DNA from: an uncultured Acidimicrobiales bacterium
Lineage (GTDB): Bacteria; Actinomycetota; Acidimicrobiia; Acidimicrobiales; SZUA-35
DNA length: 64,000 nt
Assembly: GCA_937976305.1 (NCBI GenBank)
Contig: CALJSB010000119.1
Span: 1-64,000 of the forward strand
Direction of reading: 5' to 3'
Shown here: positions 9,374 through 18,328 of the stretch, piece by piece
Numbering within the stretch: position 1 is the stretch's first letter
Layout of the letters: the number at the start of each line of letters is the position of its first letter
Position numbers and translations under genes: made by a program
Notes under the pieces: generated by a model
What the model saw: the letters and a program-made list of their open reading frames with translations, nothing else
Databases searched by the model: none
Told to the model about the DNA's origin: nothing

Positions 9374-9413
9374 TTGACGTCGACCCGCCCCGATTCGCTG
9401 GCAGACTTCCTGG

Positions 9414-10136
9414 GTGAGTGAGTCGGCGCTTCTGCAACGAGGGCAACCGCCGGCGCGTCCGATCGTCATCGGGGCGGTTGCGATTGCTCTCATCTCGCTC
9501 GTCGCCGGCTGGGTCGGCCAAGCGCTCGCCCCCGATCTGGTCAACAGCAGACCGCTGTTGGCCATGACACTCAACCCCCGCAACGCCATCTTGGTGCTGG
9601 TCACTAACCAACTCGAAGCGGTTGAGTACTACACGGTTGGCTTCTTCCGCCTCATCTTCTCTGACCCGGTCAACTACCTGCTCGGGTTCTGGTTTGGCGA
9701 TCGGATTCTGGCGTGGGTCAAGAAGCGATCACGCACCTACGGACAGTTCGTCGACTCGGGCTCGGAAGGCTTCCGCAAGTACTCGGGGATCTTGATCTTT
9801 GCGATGCCCAACAACATCATCTGCGCCTTTGCCGGCGCGAGTGGCGTCAAGCTCCGCACCTTTGCCTTGCTCAACGTCAGTGGCACGATCGCTCGGCTGT
9901 GGGTGGTCCGTCAGTTCGGCGGCGTGTTCGAGTCGCCCATCGAGGGCGTGCTCGACTGGATTGCCCAGTACCGGCTGCCGCTTCTTGTGGTTTCAGTGCT
10001 CGCTGTGCTCTGGACCGTCTTCGGCGAGTTCCGAGGCGACAACTCCGAGCTCTCGGCCTTGCGCGATCTCACCAACGACGAGGCAGCAGCGTCGGGCGAG
10101 AGCGACGGCGAAGCGAACGATTCCGGCACGAGCTGA
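9414..10136 (+). CDS. Predicted integral membrane protein, DedA/VTT-like
   Basis: 240 residues starting at GTG. It has an N-terminal membrane helix (IVIGAVAIALISLVAGWVG), further hydrophobic segments in the centre and one near residue 195, and a charged Glu/Asp-rich C-terminal tail. The segment with FWFGDRILAW, SGILIFAMPNNIICAFAG and SGTIARLWVVRQFG resembles the SNARE-associated/VTT (DedA, TVP38) family of flippase-like membrane proteins, but the match is from memory and weak. Its stop overlaps the start of the next gene (TGATG), so the two are probably translationally coupled. Confidence 0.65.
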   Translation: MSESALLQRGQPPARPIVIGAVAIALISLVAGWVGQALAPDLVNSRPLLAMTLNPRNAILVLVTNQLEAVEYYTVGFFRLIFSDPVNYLLGFWFGDRILAWVKKRSRTYGQFVDSGSEGFRKYSGILIFAMPNNIICAFAGASGVKLRTFALLNVSGTIARLWVVRQFGGVFESPIEGVLDWIAQYRLPLLVVSVLAVLWTVFGEFRGDNSELSALRDLTNDEAAASGESDGEANDSGTS

Positions 10137-10687
10137 TGGCGAAGCCGCCGCCCGGAGTCGAACCCATCGTCCGCCCGTCTGGCCGCATCTTCTTGGTCGA
10201 CGATGACTTCCGCGTGCTGATGATCCGAGGGCGAGATCCTCAGAACCCGGTCCGAGGCCACTTCTGGTGGACCCCCGGTGGCGGCCTCGATCCAGGCGAG
10301 TCAGTACACGAGGGGGCGAGACGTGAGCTGTGGGAAGAAGTAGGCCTGCAACTCGACTCAATCGATGATCTTGGCCCCATCGTCATGACCCGCAACAGCC
10401 TGTTCTCGATGGACACGACATGGTTCGACTCACACGAAACCTTCTTCTTGGTACGAGTGCCAAACGGATTCGAACCTCAGCCCCAAGCATGGGAGCCCAT
10501 CGAGAAAGCAGCGATCGTCGAGATCAGCTTCCTCAGCGCAGACGACATCAGAGCCACCGACGAATACGTCTACCCGCTCAACCTTCCCGAGTTTCTCGAC
10601 CACCTACGTGACCACGGCGTTCCGTCAGAGCCGTGGTACGAAGATGGCCGAGACGATCGCCCCGAGAACAACCCGCCTACGGATTGA
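10136..10687 (+). CDS. Nudix hydrolase
   Basis: 183 residues. The Nudix box is complete (GGLDPGESVHEGARREL followed by WEEVGL, about residues 50-72), giving the metal-binding Glu residues needed to hydrolyse a nucleoside diphosphate-X bond. The start ATG at 10136 overlaps the stop of the upstream membrane-protein gene. Substrate unknown; the WWTPGGGLDPGE form is common in small actinobacterial Nudix proteins. Confidence 0.88.
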   Translation: MAKPPPGVEPIVRPSGRIFLVDDDFRVLMIRGRDPQNPVRGHFWWTPGGGLDPGESVHEGARRELWEEVGLQLDSIDDLGPIVMTRNSLFSMDTTWFDSHETFFLVRVPNGFEPQPQAWEPIEKAAIVEISFLSADDIRATDEYVYPLNLPEFLDHLRDHGVPSEPWYEDGRDDRPENNPPTD

Positions 10688-10731
10688 CGGCCAACGGCGC
10701 CGCCTGAGTCACGGGCGGAGGATCGACTTGC

Positions 10732-11286
10732 TCAGCCCAGGGCGGGGATGCCGTCGATCGACTCGGCATTCTTCTCCGCCCAGTAGGCCTCGACGTCGGC
10801 ATCCGACTTGTCCTCTGCCCACTCGATGAGCCTCGAGCGCTCCTCGACAAAGTCCATGAAGGGCACCGCATACCCACAGGAGTTCGACGTGCGGTCGATG
10901 TCAGCCACGATGATCGAGCGAACAGCGCCGTTCGCCGTTGCCGTGCCCTCGAACAGAGCGAACAGCTCGTCCCACTGATCATCGCCAGCCACAACAACCG
11001 AACCCGTGCCGTAGAAGCGGACGATGTTGGGCTTGCCCTCGAAGGCGCAGAACATGAAGGTGATTCGGCCGTTCTCCTTCACGTGCGCAATCGTCTCGGC
11101 ACCGCTGCCCGTGAGATCGAGGTAGGCCACGCGATGATCATCGAGAATTCGGATCGAGTCATACCCCTTCGGTGAGAGATTGACTCGGCCTTCGTCACCC
11201 GACGGAGCAGTTGCCACAAAGAACAAGTGCTGGCGATCGGCGAACGCCTTCATCGGGTCGGTGATCTTGTCGAATGCGGTTCCCAT
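10732..11286 (-). CDS. Pyridoxamine 5'-phosphate oxidase-fold protein
   Basis: About 184 residues if it starts at MGTAFDKITDP, the usual N-terminus of this family; the frame is open upstream to 11421. The split-barrel FMN- or F420-binding fold is suggested by HLFFVATAPSGDEGRVNLSPKG, followed by VAYLDLTGSG and NGRITFMFCAFEG. Such proteins are often flavin- or F420-dependent oxidoreductases of unknown substrate. The start has TACAAC 6 bp upstream and no SD. It is divergent from an ECF sigma gene. Confidence 0.82.
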   Translation of the reverse strand: MGTAFDKITDPMKAFADRQHLFFVATAPSGDEGRVNLSPKGYDSIRILDDHRVAYLDLTGSGAETIAHVKENGRITFMFCAFEGKPNIVRFYGTGSVVVAGDDQWDELFALFEGTATANGAVRSIIVADIDRTSNSCGYAVPFMDFVEERSRLIEWAEDKSDADVEAYWAEKNAESIDGIPALG

Positions 11287-11374
11287 CACACCGTTGTAGG
11301 CCATCGGGCCTGGGCCGTCCGGCTCATTCAGGCCACTTTTCTGCCGACCAGTAAACAACTCCGCAGCCTGCGGG

Positions 11375-11968
11375 GTGTGTGTGCATGTGAAGACCAAGGA
11401 CCCCATCGTGGTGATCGACACCGCCTTCGTCAGCAGATCGAGCGAGCAGTTCGCGACCTTCTACGGTCGCGAGTTTCTCGCCATGGTCAGCCTGGCTGCG
11501 TCGGTGTCGGGAGACATGGGGGTCGCAGAGGACCTCGCCCAGGAAGCGTTCCACCGAGCAAGCCAACGGTGGTATGACCTTGCGGCGTACGACAAGCCCG
11601 GCACGTGGGTTCGTCGAGTCGTGATCAACCTGGCCCTCAATCGGAAGCGTCGTCTCTCGAGGGAAACCAAAGCGCTCATGCGTTTGGCCCCCGAAGCTCG
11701 GACGTCGCTGCCGACCGAGTCTGACCACGACGTGTGGAAGGCGGTGGCCAAGCTCCCTGGCAAGCAGCGAGCAGCAGTCGCCCTCTTCTACGCCGAAGAT
11801 CGGACGACGGCAGAGATCGCCGAGATTCTCGAATGCACCGAGTCAACCGCTCGGGCTCATCTTCACAAAGCCAGAAAGAAGCTCGCCCAACTCTTGGGCG
11901 AGCCCCTCGATTCGGTTCCCACTGAGGCAAGGCCCATTCCCGCTGAGGCCAGAAAGGACCAACCATGA
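11375..11968 (+). CDS. ECF sigma factor (SigE-like, sigma-70 family)
   Basis: About 197 residues. Region 2 is seen in FYGREFLAMVSLAASVSGDMGVAEDLAQEAF and the following WVRRVVINLALN, region 4 in LPGKQRAAVALFYAEDRTTAEIAEILE with the STARAHLHKARKKL recognition helix (segments quoted overlap in part). Several GTG codons near the N-terminus (11375 onward) make the start uncertain. The stop overlaps the start of the next gene (ATGA at 11965), which encodes a single-pass membrane protein in the position where ECF operons usually carry the anti-sigma factor. Probably a membrane-controlled stress sigma factor. Confidence 0.88.
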   Translation: MCVHVKTKDPIVVIDTAFVSRSSEQFATFYGREFLAMVSLAASVSGDMGVAEDLAQEAFHRASQRWYDLAAYDKPGTWVRRVVINLALNRKRRLSRETKALMRLAPEARTSLPTESDHDVWKAVAKLPGKQRAAVALFYAEDRTTAEIAEILECTESTARAHLHKARKKLAQLLGEPLDSVPTEARPIPAEARKDQP

Positions 11969-13392
11969 GCCTCGACGACCGCATGCACAACGCATTTGGC
12001 GATCGGCTCCAATCACTGGAGAACACCGTGACCATCACACACGCCCCAACCTCAAACCCGGCCTCACCCACGCCACCACCGGGTCGATCCGGCTTCGGCT
12101 TGTTCGGCCCCATCCTCGCCGGAGGATTCGCCGCTGTCCTGATCGTCATCGGCGTCGTTGTCTGGTCGAACCAAGACGACGGAGACACCGTTGTCGCCGA
12201 CGAGCCGACCACCACCACCGCCGTCGAAAACGACACCGAGACGAGTCTTGCTCCCACCACCTCGGCCCCGAGCGAGCCTGCGACGACGGAGCCGCTTGTC
12301 GAGACAACCGCTCCCGAAACCACGCTCGCCACCACCGAACCAACGGCCGAAACGACAACGGTCGAGCAGGCCGCCCCATCAACCTGCACCGGCAATCGCT
12401 ACTCGGTCACGCTGCCCTCAGGCTGGTTCGAGCAGACGTGCACCATCTTCAGCCCAATACCGATCAACATCCCGGGTGAGGCCGAGTACCGCCCCGAGAT
12501 CGACATGTCATTCACGACAGCCGAGCTCTACCCGGCGGCGCTGGCCCGGATCAACAGCACGATGACGGTGCTCTCACAGACTGCGACGACCGTCGATGGT
12601 TTGCCGGCAACGCTGTTCGTCATCGAGGAAGAGTGGTTCGATGTCGGGCTGCGCTCGGTCTTTGTTGTCGACGCCGGTGACGGTGTGTTCTTCGCCTCGG
12701 CCAACGAACTCGTCGACTCCGGAGTGACCGTCACTGACTTCGACGCCCACTACAACGCCTCAGTCACTGCGCTGCAGACGATGATGGCGTCGATCAGTAT
12801 CACCCCTGGCGTCGCCCCTCAGAACGCCTCGTGCGCCGGTCCAACGCTTACCAACCCAGTGGCGTCTCTCACCGTGTCGGCCGACGTGAACAACGACGGG
12901 ACCATCGACCAACTGTCGATCGTTCGCCATGCCAACGGAGCTCATCTCGTTGCTGATGCTGGCGCTGCCGGAACCATCTCGGGCCCAATCGGATTCGCCG
13001 ACCCCGCCGGTGCGGACATCCTCCACCTCACCGATCTCGACGGAGACGGTGTGCCGGAGATCTTCAGCTCAACCTCTGGCAGCGCATCCGGGTCGAACTA
13101 CGAGTCGTTCCACGTGAATGGTTGCTCGATCGACCCCATCGGCGGCGCCGTGCAACCAGCACTTCAACAAGGAGCCTCGGTGACCGCCGCCACGAGTTTC
13201 GGCTGCGCACCGTCCGCATCTGGTGCCCAGACGATCGAGAACTACGGATCCACGCTCGATCAAGCCACCAGCTTGTTCGACAACAACTACCGGCAGTTCA
13301 GCTACGGCAACGGTCAGTGGACGCTGGTCGCTGAGACTGATGCGCAGGGCCCGAGCCCCGTGCTCGGCCCCGGCCCTGAAACCTGCGTCTAG
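11965..13392 (+). CDS. Single-pass membrane protein with Thr-rich stalk; possible anti-sigma factor
   Basis: 475 residues. A short cytoplasmic N-terminus (about 45 residues, with DDRMHNAFGDRL) is followed by one membrane helix (FGPILAGGFAAVLIVIGVVV), a Thr/Glu/Pro-rich linker (about 75-140) and a large extracellular part. The latter contains two calcium-loop/FG-GAP-like motifs, DVNNDGTID and DLDGDGVPEIF, and several Cys. Coupling to the ECF sigma gene through an ATGA overlap and the topology suggest it senses envelope signals and holds the sigma factor. No zinc-binding anti-sigma HxxxCxxC motif is present, so this role is inferred from context. Confidence 0.7.
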   Translation: MSLDDRMHNAFGDRLQSLENTVTITHAPTSNPASPTPPPGRSGFGLFGPILAGGFAAVLIVIGVVVWSNQDDGDTVVADEPTTTTAVENDTETSLAPTTSAPSEPATTEPLVETTAPETTLATTEPTAETTTVEQAAPSTCTGNRYSVTLPSGWFEQTCTIFSPIPINIPGEAEYRPEIDMSFTTAELYPAALARINSTMTVLSQTATTVDGLPATLFVIEEEWFDVGLRSVFVVDAGDGVFFASANELVDSGVTVTDFDAHYNASVTALQTMMASISITPGVAPQNASCAGPTLTNPVASLTVSADVNNDGTIDQLSIVRHANGAHLVADAGAAGTISGPIGFADPAGADILHLTDLDGDGVPEIFSSTSGSASGSNYESFHVNGCSIDPIGGAVQPALQQGASVTAATSFGCAPSASGAQTIENYGSTLDQATSLFDNNYRQFSYGNGQWTLVAETDAQGPSPVLGPGPETCV

Positions 13393-13398
13393 CGCTGG

Positions 13399-14583
13399 CT
13401 ACTCGGTCGTGGTGAAGACGCCGTCGGTGATCCCGACCTTCGTGATGAGCAACACGGTGAGTGCGATGAACGACATCACGACGAGGAACGCCAAGAACCC
13501 GTAGATCGCCACTTTGGCGTTGTCCTTCGGTGCGTCACCGCTGACGACACCGGTCGAGCCGTTCACGACGAGCTCGTGGGACTCGCCACGATGCGACAGC
13601 GTTGCCATCCACACCGGCACGAACAGGTGTCGATGGGCCGCACCCTCAACGACGGTCTCTCTGCGCTCGATGCGCCGACGGTCACCACCGATGGCCATCT
13701 CGATCGAATGAGCGATCTGGCGATCGATGGCAACGAGACCAGCCGGCACGTAGTGCTCGGGCGGCTGATCAACAACGTGGGAGAGGTGCCCGCTGAGGAA
13801 CCCTCGGTCGAAGTCTCGAATCTCCTCAAACGGCCAAGGAGCCAGTCGAGCGTTGTGGTGCTGACTCACCCGATCAGTCGCGATCACCACCGCATTGCCA
13901 AACGTGTCACGACGGTCGCCAGAGACGCTCTCCCACTTGATGTAGCGCTCGCCCTCGGCGTTGTAGTGCACATCGCCTCGCTGGCCGCCGTAGGCAGTCG
14001 TGCAGGTCAGGTCGTAGAGGTAAGCGCCGAAGTACACCGTTTGCAGCGAGTCGATGACGGCGTCTCGTGCGAATGAATCGTGAGCGAGGTGCTGCTTCGC
14101 CGCCCACTCCCCGATGGCGTTGCGGGCCTCGGCCTCAGTCACGACGAACGGGATGATGCCATCGACCCGAAGGCTGTCGGGGCAATCGTGCACATGGCTC
14201 AGCTGCAGCGGCGTTGCGCAGAACGGGCAGCTGGTTGAGGCGAGCGTGCCGGTGAAGATCTCCGAGCCGCCGCACGTCGGACACGTCACTTCTTTGAGCC
14301 GATCCTCGGCTCGACGCTGGGGGCTCACTGCCGGATCGATCGGCGCTGCTTCGACCGACGGCGATGCCAGCGGGATCGGATTGCGGGGCGCTCGATGAAG
14401 AGGGGCGACGGCGCTGACAGACCCGATCGTCTCGCCGTGGCCGCAATCGCCGCACGTCACGTGCTGATTGTCGATGCCGAAGTGCATGGCACCCCCGCAA
14501 CCTCGGCATGTGATTGTCGTCACATCGCCGCGATTGGTTGCCACCATGCGCCGGTCGGGGCCGGGAGGTCGAGTTTGGGCCAT
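13399..14583 (-). CDS. Zinc-ribbon membrane-anchored protein
   Basis: 394 residues. Two zinc ribbons occur near the N-terminus: CRGCGGAMHF with CGDCGHGE, and CPTCGGSEIF with CPFCATPL. A middle soluble domain is followed by one C-terminal membrane helix (near 365-387). This resembles a group of actinobacterial proteins annotated as primosomal protein N'-like or TFIIB-type zinc-ribbon proteins, for which no function is established. It is convergent with the sigma/anti-sigma operon, with stops only 6 bp apart. Confidence 0.7.
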   Translation of the reverse strand: MAQTRPPGPDRRMVATNRGDVTTITCRGCGGAMHFGIDNQHVTCGDCGHGETIGSVSAVAPLHRAPRNPIPLASPSVEAAPIDPAVSPQRRAEDRLKEVTCPTCGGSEIFTGTLASTSCPFCATPLQLSHVHDCPDSLRVDGIIPFVVTEAEARNAIGEWAAKQHLAHDSFARDAVIDSLQTVYFGAYLYDLTCTTAYGGQRGDVHYNAEGERYIKWESVSGDRRDTFGNAVVIATDRVSQHHNARLAPWPFEEIRDFDRGFLSGHLSHVVDQPPEHYVPAGLVAIDRQIAHSIEMAIGGDRRRIERRETVVEGAAHRHLFVPVWMATLSHRGESHELVVNGSTGVVSGDAPKDNAKVAIYGFLAFLVVMSFIALTVLLITKVGITDGVFTTTE

Positions 14584-14748
14584 ACAGCGGTATCGGACAA
14601 CCCGTGCCCGGTCTCAAGAAGTTGTTGCCTCGACCGATGTGATGGGGGTGTGACCGACGCAACGCGTCGATTCTCCGGTTCTGTGCATACCATCCGACGG
14701 CGCCCTGTGAACTTCGTAGGCGTTCTGGCCTTCTCCCCCTAGGGCATC

Positions 14749-16305
14749 GTGACAACAATCACCCCCAATCAGCTGCGGCGCGCGTCCGAAGAATGGACAG
14801 CGAACCCCAGGGCTGATCTTCTCTCCGGCCTCGTCGTTGCGCTCGCCCTGATCCCCGAGGCGATCTCCTTCTCGATCATCGCCGGCGTCGACCCGAAGGT
14901 CGGCCTCTACGCATCGTTCTCGATTGCGATCATCATCTCGTTCACCGGCGGCCGCCGAGGCATGATCTCAGCCGCAACCGGAGCAATGGCACTCGTCATC
15001 GTGCCGCTCGTTGCTGAGCACGGCCTCGGCCATCTCTTCGCCGCCACCATCCTCGCTGGGTTCCTCCAGGTCGGCTTCGGCTATCTCGGGGTTGGCGAAC
15101 TCATGAAGTTCGTGCCCCGCAGCGTGATGCTCGGCTTCGTCAACGCCCTCGCCATCTTGATCTTCCTGGCCCAGATCCCTCACATTCTTTTGAGCGACGG
15201 CCACGGCTTCGGCGACTTCTTTGGCCGCATCGGCGAGATCGCCACAGGCCAAGGCGGCGGCACCGTGATGCTGAATCTCGGCTTCATCGCCGCTGGCCTG
15301 GCCATCATCTACGGCCTCCCCCGCATCACCAAGGCCGTCCCCTCTCCCCTGGTTGCCATCGTCGTGCTCTCAGCGATCACGATGCAGCTGGGTCTCGATC
15401 TCCCGACCGTGGGCGACATGGGCGAGCTGCCCGGTTCGCTCCCCTCCTTCAGCCTGCCCGACGTGCCCTTCACCTTCGAAACGCTCGGCATCATCCTGCC
15501 GTTCTCGATCACCTTGGCTCTGGTTGGTCTGCTCGAGTCTTTGCTCACCGCACAGCTCCTCGACGACATGACCGACACCGACTCAGACAAGAACACCGAG
15601 TCTCGCGGCCAGGGAGTCGCCAACATCATCACCGGCTTCTTCGGTGGCATGGCCGGTTGCGCCATGATCGGTCAGTCGATGATCAACCACCGTTCCGGCG
15701 GCCGGACCCGGCTGTCGACGCTGGCTTCTGGCGTGTTCCTTCTGATCTTGATTCTCGCCCTCGGCGATCTGGTCGCTCAGATCCCCATGGCCGCTCTTGT
15801 CGCGGTGATGATCATGGTGTCGGTCGGCACGTTCAGCTGGGGCAGCATCATTCCCGAGACGCTCAAGTCGATTCCTTGGACCGAGAGTGCCGTGATGGTC
15901 GCGACCGTCGGCATCGTGGTGCTGACGCACAACTTGGCCTACGGCGTTGCTGGCGGCGTGCTCCTCAGTGCCGTGTTCTTCGTGCGCCACGTCTCGCACG
16001 TTGTGCGAGTGACGAGCGTTGTTGACCCAGACAACGTCGAGCGCCTGTACGCCGTTTCTGGCGAGCTGTTCTTCGCCTCGACCAACGATCTGGTGCACTC
16101 GTTCGACTACGACGCCGCAGAGGTCGATCGAGTCGAGATCGACCTGTCGAATGCCCGGATCTGGGACACCTCAGCCGTTGTTGCGCTCGACGCCGTGGTT
16201 GCGAAGTTTGCTGAGCGAGGCATTTCGGCCGAGCTGGTTGGCCTCAACCGCCACGCCGAGGCCCTCCACGGCAAGGCCACCGGCAAAGTGTCCGCCGGAC
16301 ACTGA
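14749..16305 (+). CDS. SulP-family anion transporter with STAS domain
   Basis: 518 residues. The N-terminal two thirds is a multi-spanning SLC26/SulP transporter: the signature [20 protein letters not shown] is followed by [17 protein letters not shown], and about ten or more hydrophobic segments follow. A cytoplasmic STAS domain (about 425-518) contains the [20 protein letters not shown] pattern. Likely substrate: sulfate, bicarbonate or another anion; sequence alone does not decide. The GTG start has no SD. The last codons and stop are copied 25 bp downstream (see repeat at 16290). Confidence 0.92.
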   Translation: MTTITPNQLRRASEEWTANPRADLLSGLVVALALIPEAISFSIIAGVDPKVGLYASFSIAIIISFTGGRRGMISAATGAMALVIVPLVAEHGLGHLFAATILAGFLQVGFGYLGVGELMKFVPRSVMLGFVNALAILIFLAQIPHILLSDGHGFGDFFGRIGEIATGQGGGTVMLNLGFIAAGLAIIYGLPRITKAVPSPLVAIVVLSAITMQLGLDLPTVGDMGELPGSLPSFSLPDVPFTFETLGIILPFSITLALVGLLESLLTAQLLDDMTDTDSDKNTESRGQGVANIITGFFGGMAGCAMIGQSMINHRSGGRTRLSTLASGVFLLILILALGDLVAQIPMAALVAVMIMVSVGTFSWGSIIPETLKSIPWTESAVMVATVGIVVLTHNLAYGVAGGVLLSAVFFVRHVSHVVRVTSVVDPDNVERLYAVSGELFFASTNDLVHSFDYDAAEVDRVEIDLSNARIWDTSAVVALDAVVAKFAERGISAELVGLNRHAEALHGKATGKVSAGH

Positions 16306-16330
16306 CATCACCGCGTCCGCCGGACACTGA
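16290..16330 (+). repeat. Direct repeat spanning the SulP stop codon
   Basis: GTCCGCCGGACACTGA, which encodes the last residues and stop of the transporter, occurs at 16290-16305 and again at 16315-16330 (period 25 bp). The first copy sits inside the perfect palindrome GTGTCCG-C-CGGACAC (16288-16302). Confidence 0.75.
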
Positions 16331-16339
16331 TTTCTGCCG

Positions 16340-16385
16340 TTCTGGAGTCTCCCACCGACTGAAACGCCGGTGCAGGCCTCCAGTT
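16340..16385. repeat. Interspersed 46-bp hairpin repeat, copy 1
   Basis: Begins TTCTGGAG, ends CTCCAGTT and carries CTGAAACGCCGGTG in the middle. A second copy of the same 46-bp length is at 42374-42419. Outer arms CTGGAG/CTCCAG and inner CACCG/CGGTG can form a stem-loop. It lies between convergent genes (SulP, plus; unknown protein, minus), where it may act as a bidirectional terminator or REP-like element. Confidence 0.7.
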
Positions 16386-16390
16386 CGGGG

Positions 16391-17362
16391 TTAGGGGTGG
16401 GTGTTGTCGCGGTTTGAGCGACGACCGGCGCGTCGCTCGGCGAGCTGGGCTGTGCGTTCTTGACGCTTCTGCAGCCGACGGGCGATCGACTCCTTGGCCA
16501 CCGCACCCAGGAGCGACGGTGGGCGCTGCCCTTTCACCACTTGATCGATGGTCGACTCGACTTCGTGCTCGACGTCGCGCACCGTTCCCTGATGGACCGT
16601 TCGGCTCGTCAAGACACCAACGCCGGCCGCGACCGGTAAACCGATCAACACCAGCGGCCCGGCAACGATCGAAATGGCACCAACGGCAAGCGAGGCACCA
16701 GCGGTAACAGCCACTCCACCGAGAATCGCCTCGTTGCGCTTGTCGCCCACGTCAGCGGCGAGAACCACGGCACCCGGATCATCATCGAGATCAACCGCAA
16801 CGGCCGTGACCTGTTGGACCTTGCCGAGGCCGCCCTGGCCCTGCGTCGAACGCAGCGTGTTTGCTACCTTGCCGACGACGTCTCGCCGCTTATTGGCGAT
16901 CACCACGCCGTCTTGGCGGACACGAGACTTCATGCCGTGACCGTTCTCGAGCCACTCGACCGTTCGTTCGGTGAGATATCGCTCGTCGTGGGCCGATGCG
17001 CGCTGGGCCGCGATCATGCGAGGTCCCAACACTCGGTCGAGTAAGCCGGCCTCTTCGTCGAGCCCGAGTTGACGTTCGGCGATCGCCGCTGCCAGCGCAC
17101 TCGATGGCAACCCAACCTCAAGAGCAATCTCGGCCAACGTGCCCCTGCTCAGATAGACCTCGGTCGGCTCCTCGAGCTGCCGTTGGGCAATCTCAAAAGC
17201 TCGCCGCAAGACCTCTTGTGTTGCCTCGTAGTCGAACGCATCAGACCCATGGCTCAGACGCTCCGGACGGGCATGCTGACCCTCGGGCTGGGCCGCGCTC
17301 TGACCTTGGGCCTGAGCCGCCGTCGGGTCGGGCTCGGGCGCCGACTGGAACGCGCCGGTCAT
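16391..17362 (-). CDS. Hypothetical protein with helical N-terminus and hydrophobic hairpin
   Basis: About 323 residues from ATG 17362 (MTGAFQ), 17 bp after dapB, with GAGGGTGAG upstream. A Gln/Pro-rich N-terminus leads into a helical domain (about 45-130, LSRGTLAEIALEVGLPSSAL looks HTH-like), a mixed region, and one strongly hydrophobic stretch (about 235-270) long enough for a membrane hairpin, then a basic Arg-rich C-terminus. No family was recognised with confidence. It is in an apparent operon with dapB. Confidence 0.65.
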   Translation of the reverse strand: MTGAFQSAPEPDPTAAQAQGQSAAQPEGQHARPERLSHGSDAFDYEATQEVLRRAFEIAQRQLEEPTEVYLSRGTLAEIALEVGLPSSALAAAIAERQLGLDEEAGLLDRVLGPRMIAAQRASAHDERYLTERTVEWLENGHGMKSRVRQDGVVIANKRRDVVGKVANTLRSTQGQGGLGKVQQVTAVAVDLDDDPGAVVLAADVGDKRNEAILGGVAVTAGASLAVGAISIVAGPLVLIGLPVAAGVGVLTSRTVHQGTVRDVEHEVESTIDQVVKGQRPPSLLGAVAKESIARRLQKRQERTAQLAERRAGRRSNRDNTHP

Positions 17363-17378
17363 TGGCGGTCGCTCACCC

Positions 17379-18170
17379 TCACAGGCCCAACACGTCGTCG
17401 AGGCCGATGCTGAGGCCGGGCACATCGCCGATGCGCTTGGCGGCCAACACCACGCCTGGCATGAACGACGACCGGTCGATGCTGTCGTGGCGGATCGTGA
17501 GGGTTTGGCCGGTGGTTCCGAGGATCACCTCCTGGTGGGCGACCGCACCTCGCATCCGCACCGAATGCACGGGGATACCGGCCGGCCCAGTTGCGCCGCG
17601 CGCTCCGTCGAGCGTCTCTTTCTGCGTGGGATCGGCAGCCCACTCATCCGACGCCTTCGCCATGCGTTCCACCGTAGACACAGCAGTTCCGCTGGGGGCA
17701 TCGACCTTTGCGTCGTGATGCATCTCAATCACTTCGGCTGTCTCGAAGAAGGGTGCTGCCAACTCAGCGAATCGCATCATCAACACCGCACCGATGGCGA
17801 AGTTGGGAGCGATCAGGCAGTTCGACGTGGTGAACGCGGCCTCGATCTCGGCGAAGTCAGCTTCGGTGAACCCGGACGTGCCGACCACCGCGTGAATGCC
17901 GTTCTTGGCGAAGAACTCGAGGTTCTTACGAGCCGCATCGATGTGGGTGAAGTCGATCACGACATCGGCCTTGGCGAAGACGAGCGCCTCGTTGTCGCCG
18001 GCGACGTCGAATGCGCAGCCGCTGACTCCCGTGACCTCGCCGACGTCGATGCCGTCGTACATCGGGTCGACGGCGGCGACAAACTCGAGATCGGGATCGC
18101 TACAGACTGCGTTGCAGACGGCGATCCCCATTCGACCACCTGCGCCAACGACTCCCACTCGGATCGACAT
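17379..18170 (-). CDS. dapB: 4-hydroxy-tetrahydrodipicolinate reductase
   Basis: 263 residues. NAD(P)H-dependent reduction in the lysine/diaminopimelate pathway that supplies peptidoglycan. The N-terminal Rossmann motif GAGGRMG (9-15), the VGTSGFT segment, and the catalytic block EMHHDAKVDAPSGT are all present. No SD; TACCCT at 18177-18182 lies 6 bp before ATG, fitting a leaderless promoter. An unrelated hypothetical gene follows in the operon. Confidence 0.95.
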   Translation of the reverse strand: MSIRVGVVGAGGRMGIAVCNAVCSDPDLEFVAAVDPMYDGIDVGEVTGVSGCAFDVAGDNEALVFAKADVVIDFTHIDAARKNLEFFAKNGIHAVVGTSGFTEADFAEIEAAFTTSNCLIAPNFAIGAVLMMRFAELAAPFFETAEVIEMHHDAKVDAPSGTAVSTVERMAKASDEWAADPTQKETLDGARGATGPAGIPVHSVRMRGAVAHQEVILGTTGQTLTIRHDSIDRSSFMPGVVLAAKRIGDVPGLSIGLDDVLGL

Positions 18171-18239
18171 GCAGCAAGGGTACTCGGCTGACCAAGCGGG
18201 CCACTGCGCCGCAGGCCACTGCTGAACGCTGAAAACGCA

Positions 18240-18269
18240 AATGGGGACCCGCCGAAGCAGGTCCCCATT
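18240..18269 (-). terminator. Rho-independent terminator after pnp
   Basis: A 10-bp perfect stem (AATGGGGACC / GGTCCCCATT) with a 10-nt loop lies about 60 bp beyond the pnp stop. On the minus strand it is followed by TGCGTTTTC, a short T-rich tail. Confidence 0.75.
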
Positions 18270-18328
18270 CGTCAGCGATCAGTTGCGGCTGTGCTTGTCA
18301 ACGGCCGCAGTGATCAATCGTGCTGGTA

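Noticed and set aside
10466-10485. tRNA-like GATTCGAACC motif
   Set aside because: Lies inside the Nudix gene with no cloverleaf around it.
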